A DNA stretch of 64,000 bases from Isochrysis galbana (taxonomy: Eukaryota > Haptophyta > Isochrysidales > Isochrysidaceae). The stretch lies in assembly GCA_018136815.1 (NCBI GenBank), contig CM030932.1, positions 5,742,407-5,806,406 of the forward strand, given 5' to 3'. The position numbers and the translations under genes were made by a program. Shown here piece by piece: positions 1-10,731 of the stretch (position 1 is its first letter; each line of letters starts with the position of its first letter). The notes beneath the pieces are model-generated. The model was given only the letters and a program-made list of their open reading frames with translations, was not told the origin of the DNA and searched no databases.

Positions 1-436
1 GTCCATACACCACAGTAAAGCTGGCAACAGCGACCACGTAGAGCGAGAGAGAAAGCGAAAGCGAGCATGCTAAATAAAACACCGGGCGTAGCATTTGTAG
101 TATATGGTCATCAGGCAGAGTACCGTCCTCAAACTTGTCCGGAAACTCCAGCTCGACGATGGCGTCAAAGCTGAATCCGGCCATAATGGAGCAGAGCGCC
201 GCCAGATTGTTGTAGCGCGAGACGATCATCTCCAGCTCCTGCTTCCTCAGCGCAAGTGCCTTCTGCTTGATCTCGTACACCAGCCGATCTTTGTCTGCCG
301 CCAGCATCGGGTACTGCTCAAGCCGTCGCTCCTTCTCCTCCGGCCGGCACTCCAGCACTGGATGCCTGCTCCTTCCTTCTTCCGACGGTTGTTCCGGGGC
401 GCTGGTCTTTTCATGTACTTCAGCGGTATACTCTGA
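1..436 (-). CDS. ORAI-like two-helix membrane protein, 3' part lies beyond the window
   Basis: On the minus strand an open frame runs from an in-frame stop at 437-439 to the window edge. It reads an acidic, proline/glutamate-rich start, then an amphipathic segment with EIKQKALALRKQELEMIVSR, then a hydrophobic segment containing LCSIMAGFSFDAIVELEFP, then a second hydrophobic stretch (VFYLACSLSLSLSLYVVAVASFTVVYG). The small-residue AGF-F-x-x-VEL pattern in a helix followed by a second helix recalls ORAI calcium-channel relatives common in protists. The first Met of the frame lies inside the amphipathic segment, so an upstream exon is likely and the right end is probably a splice site. Family assignment is by eye; other small multi-pass membrane families are possible. 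Confidence 0.5.
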
Positions 437-472
437 TCACCTTATCCTTATCTATTTTTACCACGGCTGGAA

Positions 473-522
473 GGGCCAAACATGGCTCGATCAGCGATCA
501 GCGATCAGTGCCCACACCGACG
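473..522 (-). pseudogene. Short decayed duplicate of part of the 843-1331 gene
   Basis: The stretch resembles 1191-1230 (atggctcgat...gtgcccacacc-gacg against atggctcgatgagtgcccacatcgacg). It carries a small internal duplication of gatcagc. It is too short to encode anything and reads as a leftover of a duplicated copy of the neighbouring gene. Confidence 0.3.
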
Positions 523-842
523 CGTAAAAACTTCTTTAAGGTGTCCGCTAGAGGCTAGAGCTTCTCATTCAGCAACGTTTTTATAAACCACTATAAAACA
601 GAGCTGGAAGGTGCTAGATCTAGGGTCTTTTCCACTAGAGGAAACCAAGTCGCGTTCCGTCAAAAGAGGGCCAGTGATCTTTTTTTTTCATCTAGAAGTG
701 CGTATTTTCTTTTTAGGCCACAACAATTCCCCAGAGTATTATTATTACAACGATGAGTACAAAGCTAATCACGACATACAAAGACGCGGCGCGTGCGCAT
801 AGCAACTCCCCCTCCCCCCCGGTAACGGTAACCACCCCCAAG

Positions 843-1331
843 CTACGCAGGCTGAGTTTTCATCTTCTTCGTCTTTTTCTCACACCCCTCCTCCTCGATC
901 CTATTGTCGATGTCGTTCTTCTGGCAGGCGACGATGTCGCTTGGCTGATCTTGGGTGGCTAGGTCCGTGACGCGTGCGAGGACGGCCTTCTTGTTCTCCA
1001 TGTAGAGTTTGCCAGCTACTTGGTGCACTTGCACCATGGGATTCGTTTCAGCGTACGCGACCGCCATGATGTATTCCATGCAGAGGTACGCGACGGCGGC
1101 CTCGTCTCCAATGTTCTTGGTCTTTGGGATCCTGTCGTACTCGTCGGAGTAGTCGCCGACGAGCATGAGCTTTGCCTTGCACCAACGGCCCATGTATGGC
1201 TCGATGAGTGCCCACATCGACGGGTAGCGTTCCTTGGCCAGATCCACGCGGAAGTCTCCACCTCCACGGCCCATGCCAGAGGCTGTGACGAGCAGCATCG
1301 CCAGGATGGCGCCGCTCATGCTCTCCTCCAT
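843..1331 (-). CDS. Unrecognised protein, about 162 residues
   Basis: I do not recognise the family. From the first ATG (1331) the frame reads MEESMSGAILAMLLVTASGMG, a GGGDFRVDLAKERYPSMWALIEPYMGRWCKAKLMLVGDYSDEYDRIPKTKN core, an alanine- and aromatic-rich middle, and a lysine/glutamate-rich tail ending KKTKKMKTQPA. The frame is open 17 codons further upstream to 1382 but only from a TTG, so either the ATG at 1331 is the start or an upstream exon is spliced in. A dispersed 38-bp repeat lies immediately upstream (1386-1425). A fragment related to this gene at 473-522 suggests a multicopy family, possibly transposon-associated. Confidence 0.4.
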   Translation of the reverse strand: MEESMSGAILAMLLVTASGMGRGGGDFRVDLAKERYPSMWALIEPYMGRWCKAKLMLVGDYSDEYDRIPKTKNIGDEAAVAYLCMEYIMAVAYAETNPMVQVHQVAGKLYMENKKAVLARVTDLATQDQPSDIVACQKNDIDNRIEEEGCEKKTKKMKTQPA

Positions 1332-1385
1332 GTGTCCGCAGAACTTGAGGCCGCGTGCCGAAATCTCGTCGAAATCAGCCAACCA

Positions 1386-1425
1386 AAAAAATCCTCAAAT
1401 TGCCTCAATTCTGAGATGGTCATTT
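1386..1425 (+). repeat. Dispersed 38-bp repeat, copy 1
   Basis: The sequence aaaatcctcaaattgcctc and its continuation through ctgagatggtcatttt recurs in reverse orientation at 51676-51713 with about one difference. The two copies are 50 kb apart and both lie next to gene ends. It may be the terminus of an unidentified mobile element. Confidence 0.6.
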
Positions 1426-1527
1426 TTTATTTGAGGTTTAATAGTAACCCCCGTTCGCACCGCGTCAGAGCTCTAGACTTCTCTCGCGGCTTTCGCTCTC
1501 CCTACCCAACCCACCCATTGTTAGGCT

Positions 1528-1605
1528 GTGCGTGTGCCTTAGGAAGATTAAGATTCATCCTATAAGGTGCGTGTGCCTTAGGAAGATTAAGATTCATCCT
1601 AGAAG
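1528..1605 (+). repeat. Tandem duplication, 39 bp x 2
   Basis: The 39-bp unit at 1528-1566 (begins gtgcgtgtgccttaggaag) is repeated at 1567-1605 with a single mismatch. The rest of 1430-2020 shows no convincing gene. Confidence 0.85.
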
Positions 1606-2027
1606 GCAATAACACCCATCCGTGATAGAAGCTAGAATAGAGCGGGTGCGAATCCCTAATACAAAAGCACTGTTCGACCGCCCTACGACAGTACGACAGG
1701 GTATCCTCCACCTCCATCGGTCCATCGCCGGGGTCGTGCAGGAACAGGAATGAGTCGTGCGAGCAGCGCTTGCGCTCGGCGTCCGGTCGACAGGTGGAGG
1801 TGGCCCGCGCGCGACCACGCGGGGTGCACCGTGCTGAAAAGTTAGATTCGAACCTGAACTGACAGCTGGGCGTTACCTCATGGATGGAGTTGTGACTAGC
1901 CCAGACTCAATATTATTGTAAACGGGCCTCTGGACATTTGATGGCTCAAATTGAATCTGTCCCATATTCGACGGAACGCGACCTGCTCTCGTCGGGAGAC
2001 CGACGCATGACCGACCGCGCCCCGGGA

Positions 2028-2116
2028 GGGGGGGGGGGGGGGGGGGGGAGTATCATACTACTACTACTACTAAGAGCGCGCGCCCGCGCCCGCGCCCCCC
2101 CCCCCCCCCCCCCCCC
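2028..2116. repeat. G21 ... C22 homopolymer pair upstream of the nucleotide transporter
   Basis: A run of 21 G (2028-2048) and a run of 22 C (2095-2116) are separated by 46 bp and end 25 bp before the NTT start codon. They can pair as a long G:C hairpin. Homopolymer lengths in an assembly are unreliable. Confidence 0.8.
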
Positions 2117-2140
2117 TTCGCCATCGGCGGGCGCGCTAGG

Positions 2141-4355
2141 ATGGGCTGCCTCAGCTCCCTCGTCACTACGCTCTACGGCGAGCTGACGCCGACACAGCTG
2201 ACGCAGGCCTCCTTCTTCTCCCTCCTCCTCTGCTTCGTCGTCGGCATATACTGGATGATGCGCTCTCTCAAGGACTCGGTCTTTGCGACCATTGTGGGTC
2301 TCGAGTACCAGCCAATGGCCAAGATGCTCTCGCTGGTCGTCGTGACGGTGCTGCTATTCGTGTATAACAAGATCGTCGACTGGGTGCCACGGCACCAGCT
2401 ATTCGCAGTCATCTGTGGGGGCTACTCCGCCATCTTCGTCGCGACCGCACTGATGCTCACATCGACCACCCACGGGCTCAATGGGCCAGATGGACAGCCT
2501 CTGCCGGCGTCTCCGAGCAGATGGCTCGGATGGGTACACTACTTTGCGATCGAGTCGTATGGTTCTCTGGTCGTCTCATTATTTTGGCAGTATCTGAACT
2601 CGCAAGTCAATCTCAAGGAGGCAAAGGCACAGTATGGGCTCATCACGGCGGGAGGGCAAGTCGGTGCGATCACCGGTTGCACGCTCGTGGTCGGTTCGAA
2701 GCGCTTTGGTGTACCACAGCTATACGGCTTTGGAGGGACTCTTACTCTCGTGTCTCCTCTCATTGTCGCGGCGTACCTGCGTCGCTTCCCTCCCTCCGAA
2801 TCCGGGGATTCAGACGCTGAGGTCGGAGGACTGGGTAGCTCAGCTGCTAAACGTGTGCAGCCAGGCCTCTTCGAGGGACTCCGATTGCTCTTTCGCCACC
2901 CCTATGTACTCGGCATCTTCGCCGTCTCCGCACTTTTCGAGATCATCGCGACCATTCTCGACTATCAAATGAAGGTGTGATCGATACTACTATCGCTGAA
3001 TGCCACAGGGAGGATGTACGGAGGGGTGGCCTCTTTGCTTGAGTTACCAACCCATCTCGTGTACTAATGGCCGCTGTTAGGTTCTTGGCAAGGCCTCGTA
3101 TTCATCCACCGCCGAATTCGCCTCCTTTATGGGCCTCTTTGGCCAAGCGGCGAATACAGTCTCGCTCATCTTTTCCGTCGTCGGAACTTCTTTCGTCATC
3201 CGAAAGGTGGGCTCTACGCTACGATACCGCCTGAAGCTATCAGACTCTGGCCATCTTGCAAGCGCAATATGCGTTCACACCCATCCCTTCAGGCAAGGGG
3301 ATTCGTCAACCAGATGATACCCGATGATCGCACATCCCTGGCAACAATTTATTGCTGCACACAGCTTCAATCATGCATTGTTGTCTTGACATAACCCCAC
3401 TGACTATGCGATCGTTTCCCTATAGATTGGCCTTCGTCCAACCTTGATGGCCTTCCCCATGATGCTTGTGATTGTTGTTTGCGTCGTGTACTTCGCACCT
3501 TCCATATGGACGCTCTTTGGAGTGATGGTGTCCATCAAAGGCCTTTCCTATGCATTGAATAACCCCTCGAAGGAGATGCTGTACATGGTACCCCGCGTTT
3601 AGTCCCCGCTTGAATCGGGGCGATTCCCATGGTTTCTCTAGTCCATGCCTGCGTTGTAGACAACATCCTTGCTCTCTTGATGCATTTGCGCCGTCCATGA
3701 AGATGGCAACGCCCGGTCTGTGGCGCCCCCTTCGGCTTTAGGTAACGACGGACTCCATCAAGTTCAAGGCTAAGTCGTGGATCGACGTGTTCGGTGGACG
3801 TGCATCCAAGGCACTCGGTTCAGTCGTGACGAACACCTTCAAGAAGCCCGTCACCAACCTCATGTTCTACGGGTCTATCGTCTCTATTTCTATTGCATTC
3901 GCGCTCGTGCTGATCACCTCCGCTCTTGGCCGGGCCTTTGAACGATTCACGGCTTCGGGCGAACTTGTGGGGCTGGTGAGTGGAACACCACATCCCTGAG
4001 CGGGCCAGAATCCCAAACAGATTTGGGAGGCAACCGACCAGGGGTCGGGTTGGGTGGGATGGTGGTTGGCATGGGTTAGGTTGGGAATATTGGAGCCTAG
4101 AGCGGATCCGCTCCCCGCGCGAGGTCAACATTGGCTGCCCTTCTCGACGAATAGCCGAAGATCGAGGGGCGGCATCTTGATTCGCATCCTGCAGTGTTCC
4201 AAGCATCCACGGCGCTGCCATTAACTCCCGCCGGCGACACCCATGCTACCTTGTAGGACGGGAGTGCACATTCTGTGGACGAGATCCAAAGCTTAAGTGC
4301 CGATGTGGATGAAAGCGGCGACGACAACGACGACGACGAACGGCGACTACGCTGA
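2141..4355 (+). CDS. ATP/ADP antiporter, NTT (TLC) family, five exons
   Basis: Exons 2141-2974, 3081-3206, 3426-3587, 3742-3975 and 4257-4355, all phase 0 with GT-AG introns, give 484 residues. Family marks are LKDSVFATIVGLEYQPMAK near the N-terminus, SLFWQYLNSQVNLKEAKAQYGLI in the middle and GLSYALNNPSKEMLYM in exon 3, within a polytopic protein of about 11-12 hydrophobic segments. NTT carriers exchange ATP for ADP across plastid envelopes or the membranes of intracellular parasites. The tail in exon 5 is hydrophilic and acidic (DESGDDNDDDERR). The protein starts MGCLSSLVTTLYGELTPTQ, almost directly at the first helix, with no visible signal or transit peptide, so the membrane it serves is uncertain. 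The last exon is inferred from a good acceptor, conserved phase and a stop codon. Confidence 0.88.
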
Positions 4356-4969
4356 TGCCTTTTCTTTTATGTGTCAAACACTCCACCGGCATCGTTAAAT
4401 CGTGACCGTCTTGGATCTTGGTTGCAAGTATTACTTCCTACACCAGCACCACGCACTTGTAGATTAATGAGGGCTTGGAGGAGGCAAGAGATGGATGTGC
4501 CACAGCCTTTCTTTGCCTCGTCGTCGTGTAAAGTGACAAACTAACAAAAGTATTGTGGTGGTCGTCTCAGCCCGCGGTGGAGTAACTTCGGCTAGAAAAG
4601 TCTGCAGAATCAGGCTACTATTGCCAACTACGGGGGACCCATTTGTCGAGTCGAGCGTTGCCGGGTGGACGTCCCGTTCCATCGACTATCCCCCATCATC
4701 TAAGAGGGGATGGCACGAGGCGCCTCCCCCATGACCCCTACTGTCGATAAGAGTAGGTCGTGGGCCAAGACGACGGCGAACTTGTCCCTAGTGCGGAACT
4801 CCTTACGTTAGCCACCGAACTTGGGGGGCTCTCAGGCGACTCTGCAGAAACCAAGCAGCACAAAAAGCGAGACCTGCGGGGGTGGGACGCGGCGAATATC
4901 AAGCTTCCAAGGGCGTTTTCTCTGCTGCCACTTCCTTCGTGCAAACGGCGTATCGTGCAGTACGAGGGA
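4356..4969. other. Intergenic stretch without recognised gene
   Basis: This holds the 3' flank of the transporter gene and unrecognised sequence up to the first LINE fragment. The open frames on either strand show no family resemblance. Confidence 0.5.
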
Positions 4970-5459
4970 ACCGCACTGAGAGGGTGCAACCTCAGGTTTG
5001 GTTGTTTTTTTGGCAAGTGCCCCCCATGTGGACGGTAGGGCGTCCTTCCAGAATGTCGGCAGCGCCGGGTTACCTCTGATGCTCCGCGTGAGCGCTTTTG
5101 GGGGGATTGTAGAGAGGACGGCCCCTCGGCCTAGTCCTGTACGGCAGAGCCACGCGTCTATTAGCGCGTGTTTCCATACGGCCCTCCTCGCGTTAAGATA
5201 GTTCAGTATCCATTTCGCTTGGAGAGCTTTCACGTGCGCCGTCCAATGGAGGAGGCCGGTCCCCATCGTGCGTGTCGCGTTGTCCGCTTCGTGTATGGGA
5301 TGCTGCGGGTGTTTTACCCATTTGTTTATTCTGCCGGTGTAGGGGCTTTCCCACAGGATTTTGTCTGCTGCTCTCTGGACTCTGCTGTGGAACCATTTGG
5401 GAGCCGCCAAGGTTTGTACCCAGTATCGCGGCGTGCCGTAGACTATGAAGTTGGCTAAA
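4970..5459 (-). mobile_element. LINE fragment, post-RT region (family 2)
   Basis: The minus strand reads NFIVYGTPRYWVQTLAAPKWFHSRV then KALQAKWILNYLNARRAVWKHALIDAWLCRTGLGRGAVLSTIPPK. This aligns with the segment just after the reverse transcriptase in the intact LINE at 27690-28150 and more closely with the copy at 8644-10731. Homology stops near 4970. The 5' side is cut at 5459 where the T-tail of the next LINE (5460-6373) begins, so that copy landed beside or inside this fragment. Confidence 0.8.
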
Positions 5460-6373
5460 AAAAAAAAAAAAAAACATCTGAAGATTCTGGGCTACACACC
5501 TACTATCGCCTGGGTATCCCCTCTCTATTTACGCCGCCCTTAAAATCCCTCCCTCCACCTCTTTCCCTGCCCCCCTTCATTCCTTGGTCTTCGGTTTCAG
5601 GGGTTCGGCCCTGGTGCCCTACCTAAGGCCTGGTTCGGAGTGCGGGGGCCAGGCAGGCCTATTGTCGTCTCTCGTGTCCTGCGTGCCCTCCGGGGTTCGC
5701 GTTGGTATCAGGCTTCCGTCAGGTTCTTGCCGTCCCTAATGATTCCCAGGTCCTCTGTGCCCCTGGCTCATTCGCCTTCGTTACGTTGCTCCTTGTTCCC
5801 CTCGACAGCGTGCGCTATCCCTAGCCTGGTGGCTAGCTCCACTAGCTCCTCGCTGGGTTTGAGCCCACCCTTGTCGTTCAACATAAAAACGGGTCTCAAG
5901 TCGCTCATGTCTATTCTTTTTTTGGGTTGCCTACCCATGCCCGCTTGGGCGGTTCTTGTCGAGTCGGTTCCGTTTGCGAAGACTAGTGCTTTGCTCAGTA
6001 TGGCGTATCTCTCTATCGTTCTTATCAATATCGATTCTTCCGAGAATTCTATGCCATCGTAATGGATTCTATAGAAGTCTGTGATGATATATCTCCACGC
6101 TAATAGATATAGTGTATATAACGCCTTCGGGGCGTCCCCTTTCGGGTATATGAATAGATTGTCGACAATGTGGTCTTCTCTACTTTTTCCCGTCTCAGGT
6201 GAGAACCTGGCGACTTTGTTCAGCGCGCATAATATGCGGATTATCCCTTGGCATTCGCCTAGGTGTGTCGAAGATTCGTCCATTTCTCCACAAATGCGGC
6301 ACGTGCTGGTTCTATCCGGAAATCGGTTGTACGTGCCCACTCGCCTATGCGTGATGTGTTTGAAATGCAGGTG
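5460..6373 (-). mobile_element. 5'-truncated LINE, C-terminal domain and 3' UTR (family 1)
   Basis: The minus strand encodes LHFKHITHRRVGTYNRFPDRTSTCRICGEMDESSTHLGEC, a zinc-knuckle C-terminus nearly identical to that of the intact LINE (28900-29500), and ends HAVEGNKEQRNEGE near 5768. The 3' UTR ends agaatcttcagatg and then a run of 16 T on the sense strand (16 A on the plus strand, 5460-5475). The 5' side is truncated at the codons for MHLHF and abuts, head to head, the 5' end of the next LINE at 6374. Confidence 0.88.
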
Positions 6374-8643
6374 CAACTATCAGTAAACTGATAGGGTCAT
6401 GGAGCGCGCGCCGCCTCCCGCACTCGCTGCCGCCGCCCTCGCCGCGATAGACGAAGCACTCATGGACACCCCCATGTCGCCGAAGCGACCGCGTCAAGAC
6501 GACCCGCCCGACCAGGTGGGCGCAGGAGCCAACGGGCTGCGCCCCGGCATCACCAAGAACAGAGCGACCAAAGCCTGCATGCTGGCAGCAGCCAGCATGC
6601 AGCACACACACCTCACCCTCCACAGCCTCCCCAGTCACACCACACCAGCTGGACGATCCATCAGGGAGGGCCCCCGGGCCTGGCCCCTACACAGCCGCGA
6701 TACCGCCCTCGTGCTCCGGCACGAGGGGCCGGACCGGCGCCATTCTAGACATGACTCCCTTGGGGGAATGTCGCAACAAACCGTTGCAGCAGGCATGCAA
6801 CAAGTCTTGACCCCCAGGGAGGGAGACATCAGCGCCAATGGAGACGTCAGGAGAGGGGGACCCCCCAACACCAAGAAGAGGCGAGACCGCGAGCACGCCA
6901 CGAGCGCGCGAGAGGCTGGAAGGGCAGAAGCCCAAGAGACCCAACAACTCAGACAAGCATACGAACAAGGGCAAACAGATGGCCCAAACAACCCAACAAC
7001 CCAAAGAGGAGACACCGGCAAGAGGGCCACACCGTACCCCCTGGGCCCCATAGAGACGAGGCCTTTTGAGAGACTAACCGCGCCCCCCACCCCGGCTACC
7101 CAGGTGGCCTTACTTGACGAGGATCTAGAACCAGAAGAGGAAGCAGAATTCCCAGCGTACCAAAAAATCATCATTGTCTTCACACCCTACGAGCGCGGCC
7201 ACAAAACCAAGGACGAAGAGGTCCTCGGCGCTATAGCAGCGCATCTCAACAAGCTAGAGGGCGTAGACCTCGAGCCCGACTTCCTCTCCAAGAGCGCCTC
7301 TGGCCCATGGGAGATCCTCGTCACGGCGGACTGCGCCAACCAGTTCCGCGAGAAATTCAAAGACGTGGCGGACTTTCGCAACGCGGGCATCCCATGCCCG
7401 ATTGCGGTCAAGTACCAAACGCTGGACGAAAAATTCAAGGAGATACCGCGAGCGTCTAATAAGGCGCTAGCCAGCGCTTTCAAGGACGCCGCGGCGCACC
7501 TAGTAGTGCGGAACTACAAGTTCGAATTAAAAAGCTTCATAACCATCAGCACGCTGGCCAAGGCGGTCGAGAACCAAGGCTTCTTTTTCGTTCAAGGAAA
7601 TCAGGAGCGCACCAAGATCCTCACAAAGGAGGGGGTCCTAGTGACTCAAGGCAAAAAAGAGGTGTACCACCTATATGTGACTCCAAAACAAGGCTCGTTC
7701 GCCTCCTTCGACTTCCCGCGCAAAATCTTGCTCACCATCGACGGGGCCCCATATCCTATTGAGTACGCCGTCCGAAACTGCCGCGAGCTCGGCGGGGACA
7801 TCAAGAACCTCAGCATCCACGCGGGGCCAAAGGGGTGCAAAGGATACAATAAAGGGTACGCCCAAGCGTTTCACCCCCCCCTACGCATCTGCTACTGCGA
7901 AGAGGAGAAAGCCGCGCGCCTCGAGCGTGAGGAACGTAAGCGCACGGCGCCACCGAAGAGGGTCGAGCGGAGTCCCTCAAGGGTGCCCGCTGTCGCCACT
8001 AGCTTTCCTACTGACGGCGGAAGCACTCACCCGGGCGATTAACGAAGACGACGACATAGAGGGCATCAAGATCAACGGAGCCGAACTCAAAATAAGTCAA
8101 TTCGCCGACGACACTCAACTCCTAGCGGCGGACTACGACAGCCTGGAGCGCTCTCTAAAATGGGTAGAGAGATATGCGGCGGCCTCCTGCGGTAAACCTA
8201 ACGATCAAAAATTCGAAGGACTGAGGATGGGGTCTATGAAGAGAAAACGCCCACCCACCAGATTCCAGAGATACAGATGGCTGAAAAGAAACGAATACGC
8301 AACTATCTTAGGAGTCCCACTAGGAGGGCCCCAGGCCATAAAAAGTTTCTGGCGAAAACTGGCCGACAAAATAGAAAAAAAGACTACCATTTACGCTCCG
8401 ATCACGAGCAACCTATCTATACACGGCAGAACGAAAGTGGCCAACTTTCTCATCTACTCCATCACCCCCTGCACTTGGCCCGTTGTAGTGCACGCGGGCC
8501 CCCCCCCCGATACCAAAAACAAAGGAATGAAGGGGGTGGTGTAAGGGAGTGAGTAAACTGGGGTATAGGCGATGTCGTGAGTGAGTACCGTGAGTACGTG
8601 GACTGTATAGCTAGCGTGAGTAGCCCGAATCTTCAGAAGTTTT
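6374..8643 (+). mobile_element. Internally deleted LINE with intact 5' and 3' ends (family 1)
   Basis: The element starts with the 5' hairpin (6377-6394) and ATG at 6399. Its frame 6399-8042 carries the low-complexity N-terminus (MERAPPPALAAAALAAIDEALMD) and the ORF1-like domain (EGVDLEPDFLSKSASGPWEI). At about 7962 the sequence jumps from KRTAPPK directly to the RT segment SSGVPQGCPLSPLAFLLTAEAL, removing zinc fingers, endonuclease and most of the RT fingers (about 2.3 kb compared with the intact copy). The RT piece contains FADDTQLLAADY. A second jump at about 8461 joins it to a 180-bp 3' end shared with 12133-12313 and 21538-21718. The end reads cgaatcttcagaagttttat. It cannot encode its own machinery. 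Confidence 0.85.
6377..6394 (+). promoter_or_regulatory. LINE 5'-terminal hairpin, copy A
   Basis: CTATCAG (6377-6383), loop TAAA, CTGATAG (6388-6394): a 7-bp stem 4 nt before the ATG. The flanking caa before and gggtcATGG after are shared with the copies at 20635, 20849, 23267 and 52780. Confidence 0.75.
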
Positions 8644-10731
8644 ATATTCACACCCGGGTAAAGAAAGCGGCGGAGGCCGTCCTCTGGACAAGCCCGTACA
8701 CTAATAGACAAAACAAATGGATAAAACACCCACACTACGCCGTGTCGCACGATAAGAGTGCAACTAGAACACTAGGGCTGGGGATTCTAGATTGGCCGTC
8801 CCATGTAAAAGCACTCCAGGCTAAATGGATCTTGAACTACCTAAACGCGAGAAAGGCACTATGGAAACACGCGCTCGATGCTTGGTTCTGCCGAACCGGA
8901 CTAGGGAGAGGAGCAGTCCTCTCCACGATCCCCACGAAAATATTGACGGGAAGTATCAGGGGAAACCCGGCGCTCCCAGTCTTCTGGAAGGAGGCGATTA
9001 CTAACTTCAGGGAGCTCGACATACAACCCTCCTTCCTTACACGGGAAGGCGCGCTATCGCAGCCAATATGGCACAATCCCCACATCCCGCCCCCAAAAGT
9101 ACGCGCCCCGTGGGCGCGCCTATGGGAAGCGTTGCACACCAACGTAATACATAACGTATTCAAAGACGGCGCTTTTACAACGCCGTATAGCAAAAAAGAG
9201 TGCTCGGCATATCTCGAACACCTACCCGAAACGTTCATTCACGAGGGACGCTCGATACACAAAAAAGATTTTCTCGACTCGTGGGACGAGATAGTCGGCC
9301 ACGCAACGCGTGTGATAGAGCGTTCGAAAGAGCGCCCGCCTTCAGCCACTGAAGGACAAAAGTCGCACGACGCAAACACCCCGCCTCAAAGACCGGGGAC
9401 CGAGCCACAGAACAAAGAGGTCAGGGTTTCTGAAGACGAAAAATACATCAGCAAGCTAAACAATATATGGCTACATATCGAAACTGACTACCTAGGAGAG
9501 GTAACAGACACCGGCAACGTGGCAGAAGTCGGAGAGATCCAACACTATCACCCGCCAGCCAGATGGGAGAGCGGATACAAAGGCCCAAGGCACATGGAGT
9601 ACCCCCTCGCGGATGAATATGCCATACGAAAAGGAAAGGTCGCACTTGACGCGATAACAGTCGCAGACATTACCAAGGCCACGCTTAAAGCGACCCGGAG
9701 CAACGCCCCGCAAGCGGCAAGATTAGCATGGGAGAGAAGGCTGAATATCACAAACGAAGAATGGAAGCACATAGCTAAACTATACACAATGCCGCTATTA
9801 AAACACACGGACAAGCACCTCCACTTCAAACATATCACGCACAGAAGAATTGGTACTAGAAATAGATTCATAGACACTCAGACAGACGTATGTAGGCTAT
9901 GTCGTCGACACCGCGAAAACTCGTGCCATCTAGCGTGGTGTCCCGCGACGAAAACCATATTCGAGACCATAGACGCCCTCAACAACTACACTCCTCCCCC
10001 CAGAAGGACACGCACACAGAAAATAAAGGATAGATTATTTGCATATCCTGGTACGAACACTCCCGAAAGCCTAAAAGCACTATACGTGATAGCGTGGAAA
10101 TATATACTAAGAGACTTCTACAGAGTAGAATTTGAGTCATACGAATACCACTACATACCTGTCCTAGAGTCTACACTAGTGAGATTCACTACATTAGTCA
10201 GGAGCCTCACCCCGCCAAAAGCGCACTGCTCTGCACGCACGCACAAAGCCGCTCAAGGGAGAAAGCCCAAACTCAAGAAATCGCTAGAACTCAGCGCCCC
10301 CGTATTCATTGAAAACGAGAAAGGCAGACTACAACTGAGCGAAAACACCCGCCTCGTAGCAAAAGCACTTGGCCTCGCTGAAAGACTCGCATAACATGAA
10401 GCGTCGGCCCGGGGAAACTTACCATCCAAGAACGCGATCGATCACTATAGGTCATCTAAGAGGAACGCCGCGCGCACTAAGCCAAGGGGCCATGGAACAA
10501 CTCTAAAAACAAACGGGTCACTCAGTGGCACAGGAGGGAGCGGAGAACACGCCGCTGAGGACAAGTGCACACAGCTCCGCTCGGACCCCCCACATATCCC
10601 GAGCCCCTAAGTAGAGCACGAGGGGAGTTGCCGCAAGGCGGGGAATGAGGGTGAGGAAGGGAAGGGGGCGTGGCTACGAATATGCGAGTCAGTGCCACGG
10701 GGGAGGCGAGAATATTAAAAGGTTTTTTTTT
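8644..10731 (+). mobile_element. 5'-truncated LINE with long C-terminal frame (family 2)
   Basis: From 8644 the frame reads IHTRVKKAAEAVLWTSPYTNRQNKWIKHP and continues to a stop at 10394 (AERLA). It covers the post-RT region, the linker and the zinc knuckle CRLCRRHRENSCHLAWC. It is about 60% similar by eye to the intact LINE, so it is a separate family. The 3' UTR (10395-10718) carries the CCCCT...AGGGG block and a GCC-GCAA-GGC hairpin, and ends agaatattaaaagg followed by T12. It abuts a minus-strand LINE fragment on the right and the end of another element on the left. No target duplication is visible. Confidence 0.85.
10602..10645 (+). ncRNA. Conserved 3' UTR stem-loops of LINE family 2
   Basis: CCCCT (10604-10608) can pair with AGGGG (10621-10625), followed by GCC-GCAA-GGC (10630-10639) with a GNRA-type tetraloop. 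The block recurs at 36001-36040 (+) and 35366-35405 (-). It is a candidate for RT recognition of the RNA 3' end, by analogy with structured 3' UTRs of other LINEs; the function is inferred. Confidence 0.5.

Noticed and set aside
1780-1865. Possible tRNA on the minus strand around ggttcgaatc
   Set aside because: The T-loop-like sequence is present but the flanking T-stem does not pair and no acceptor or anticodon stem can be drawn.
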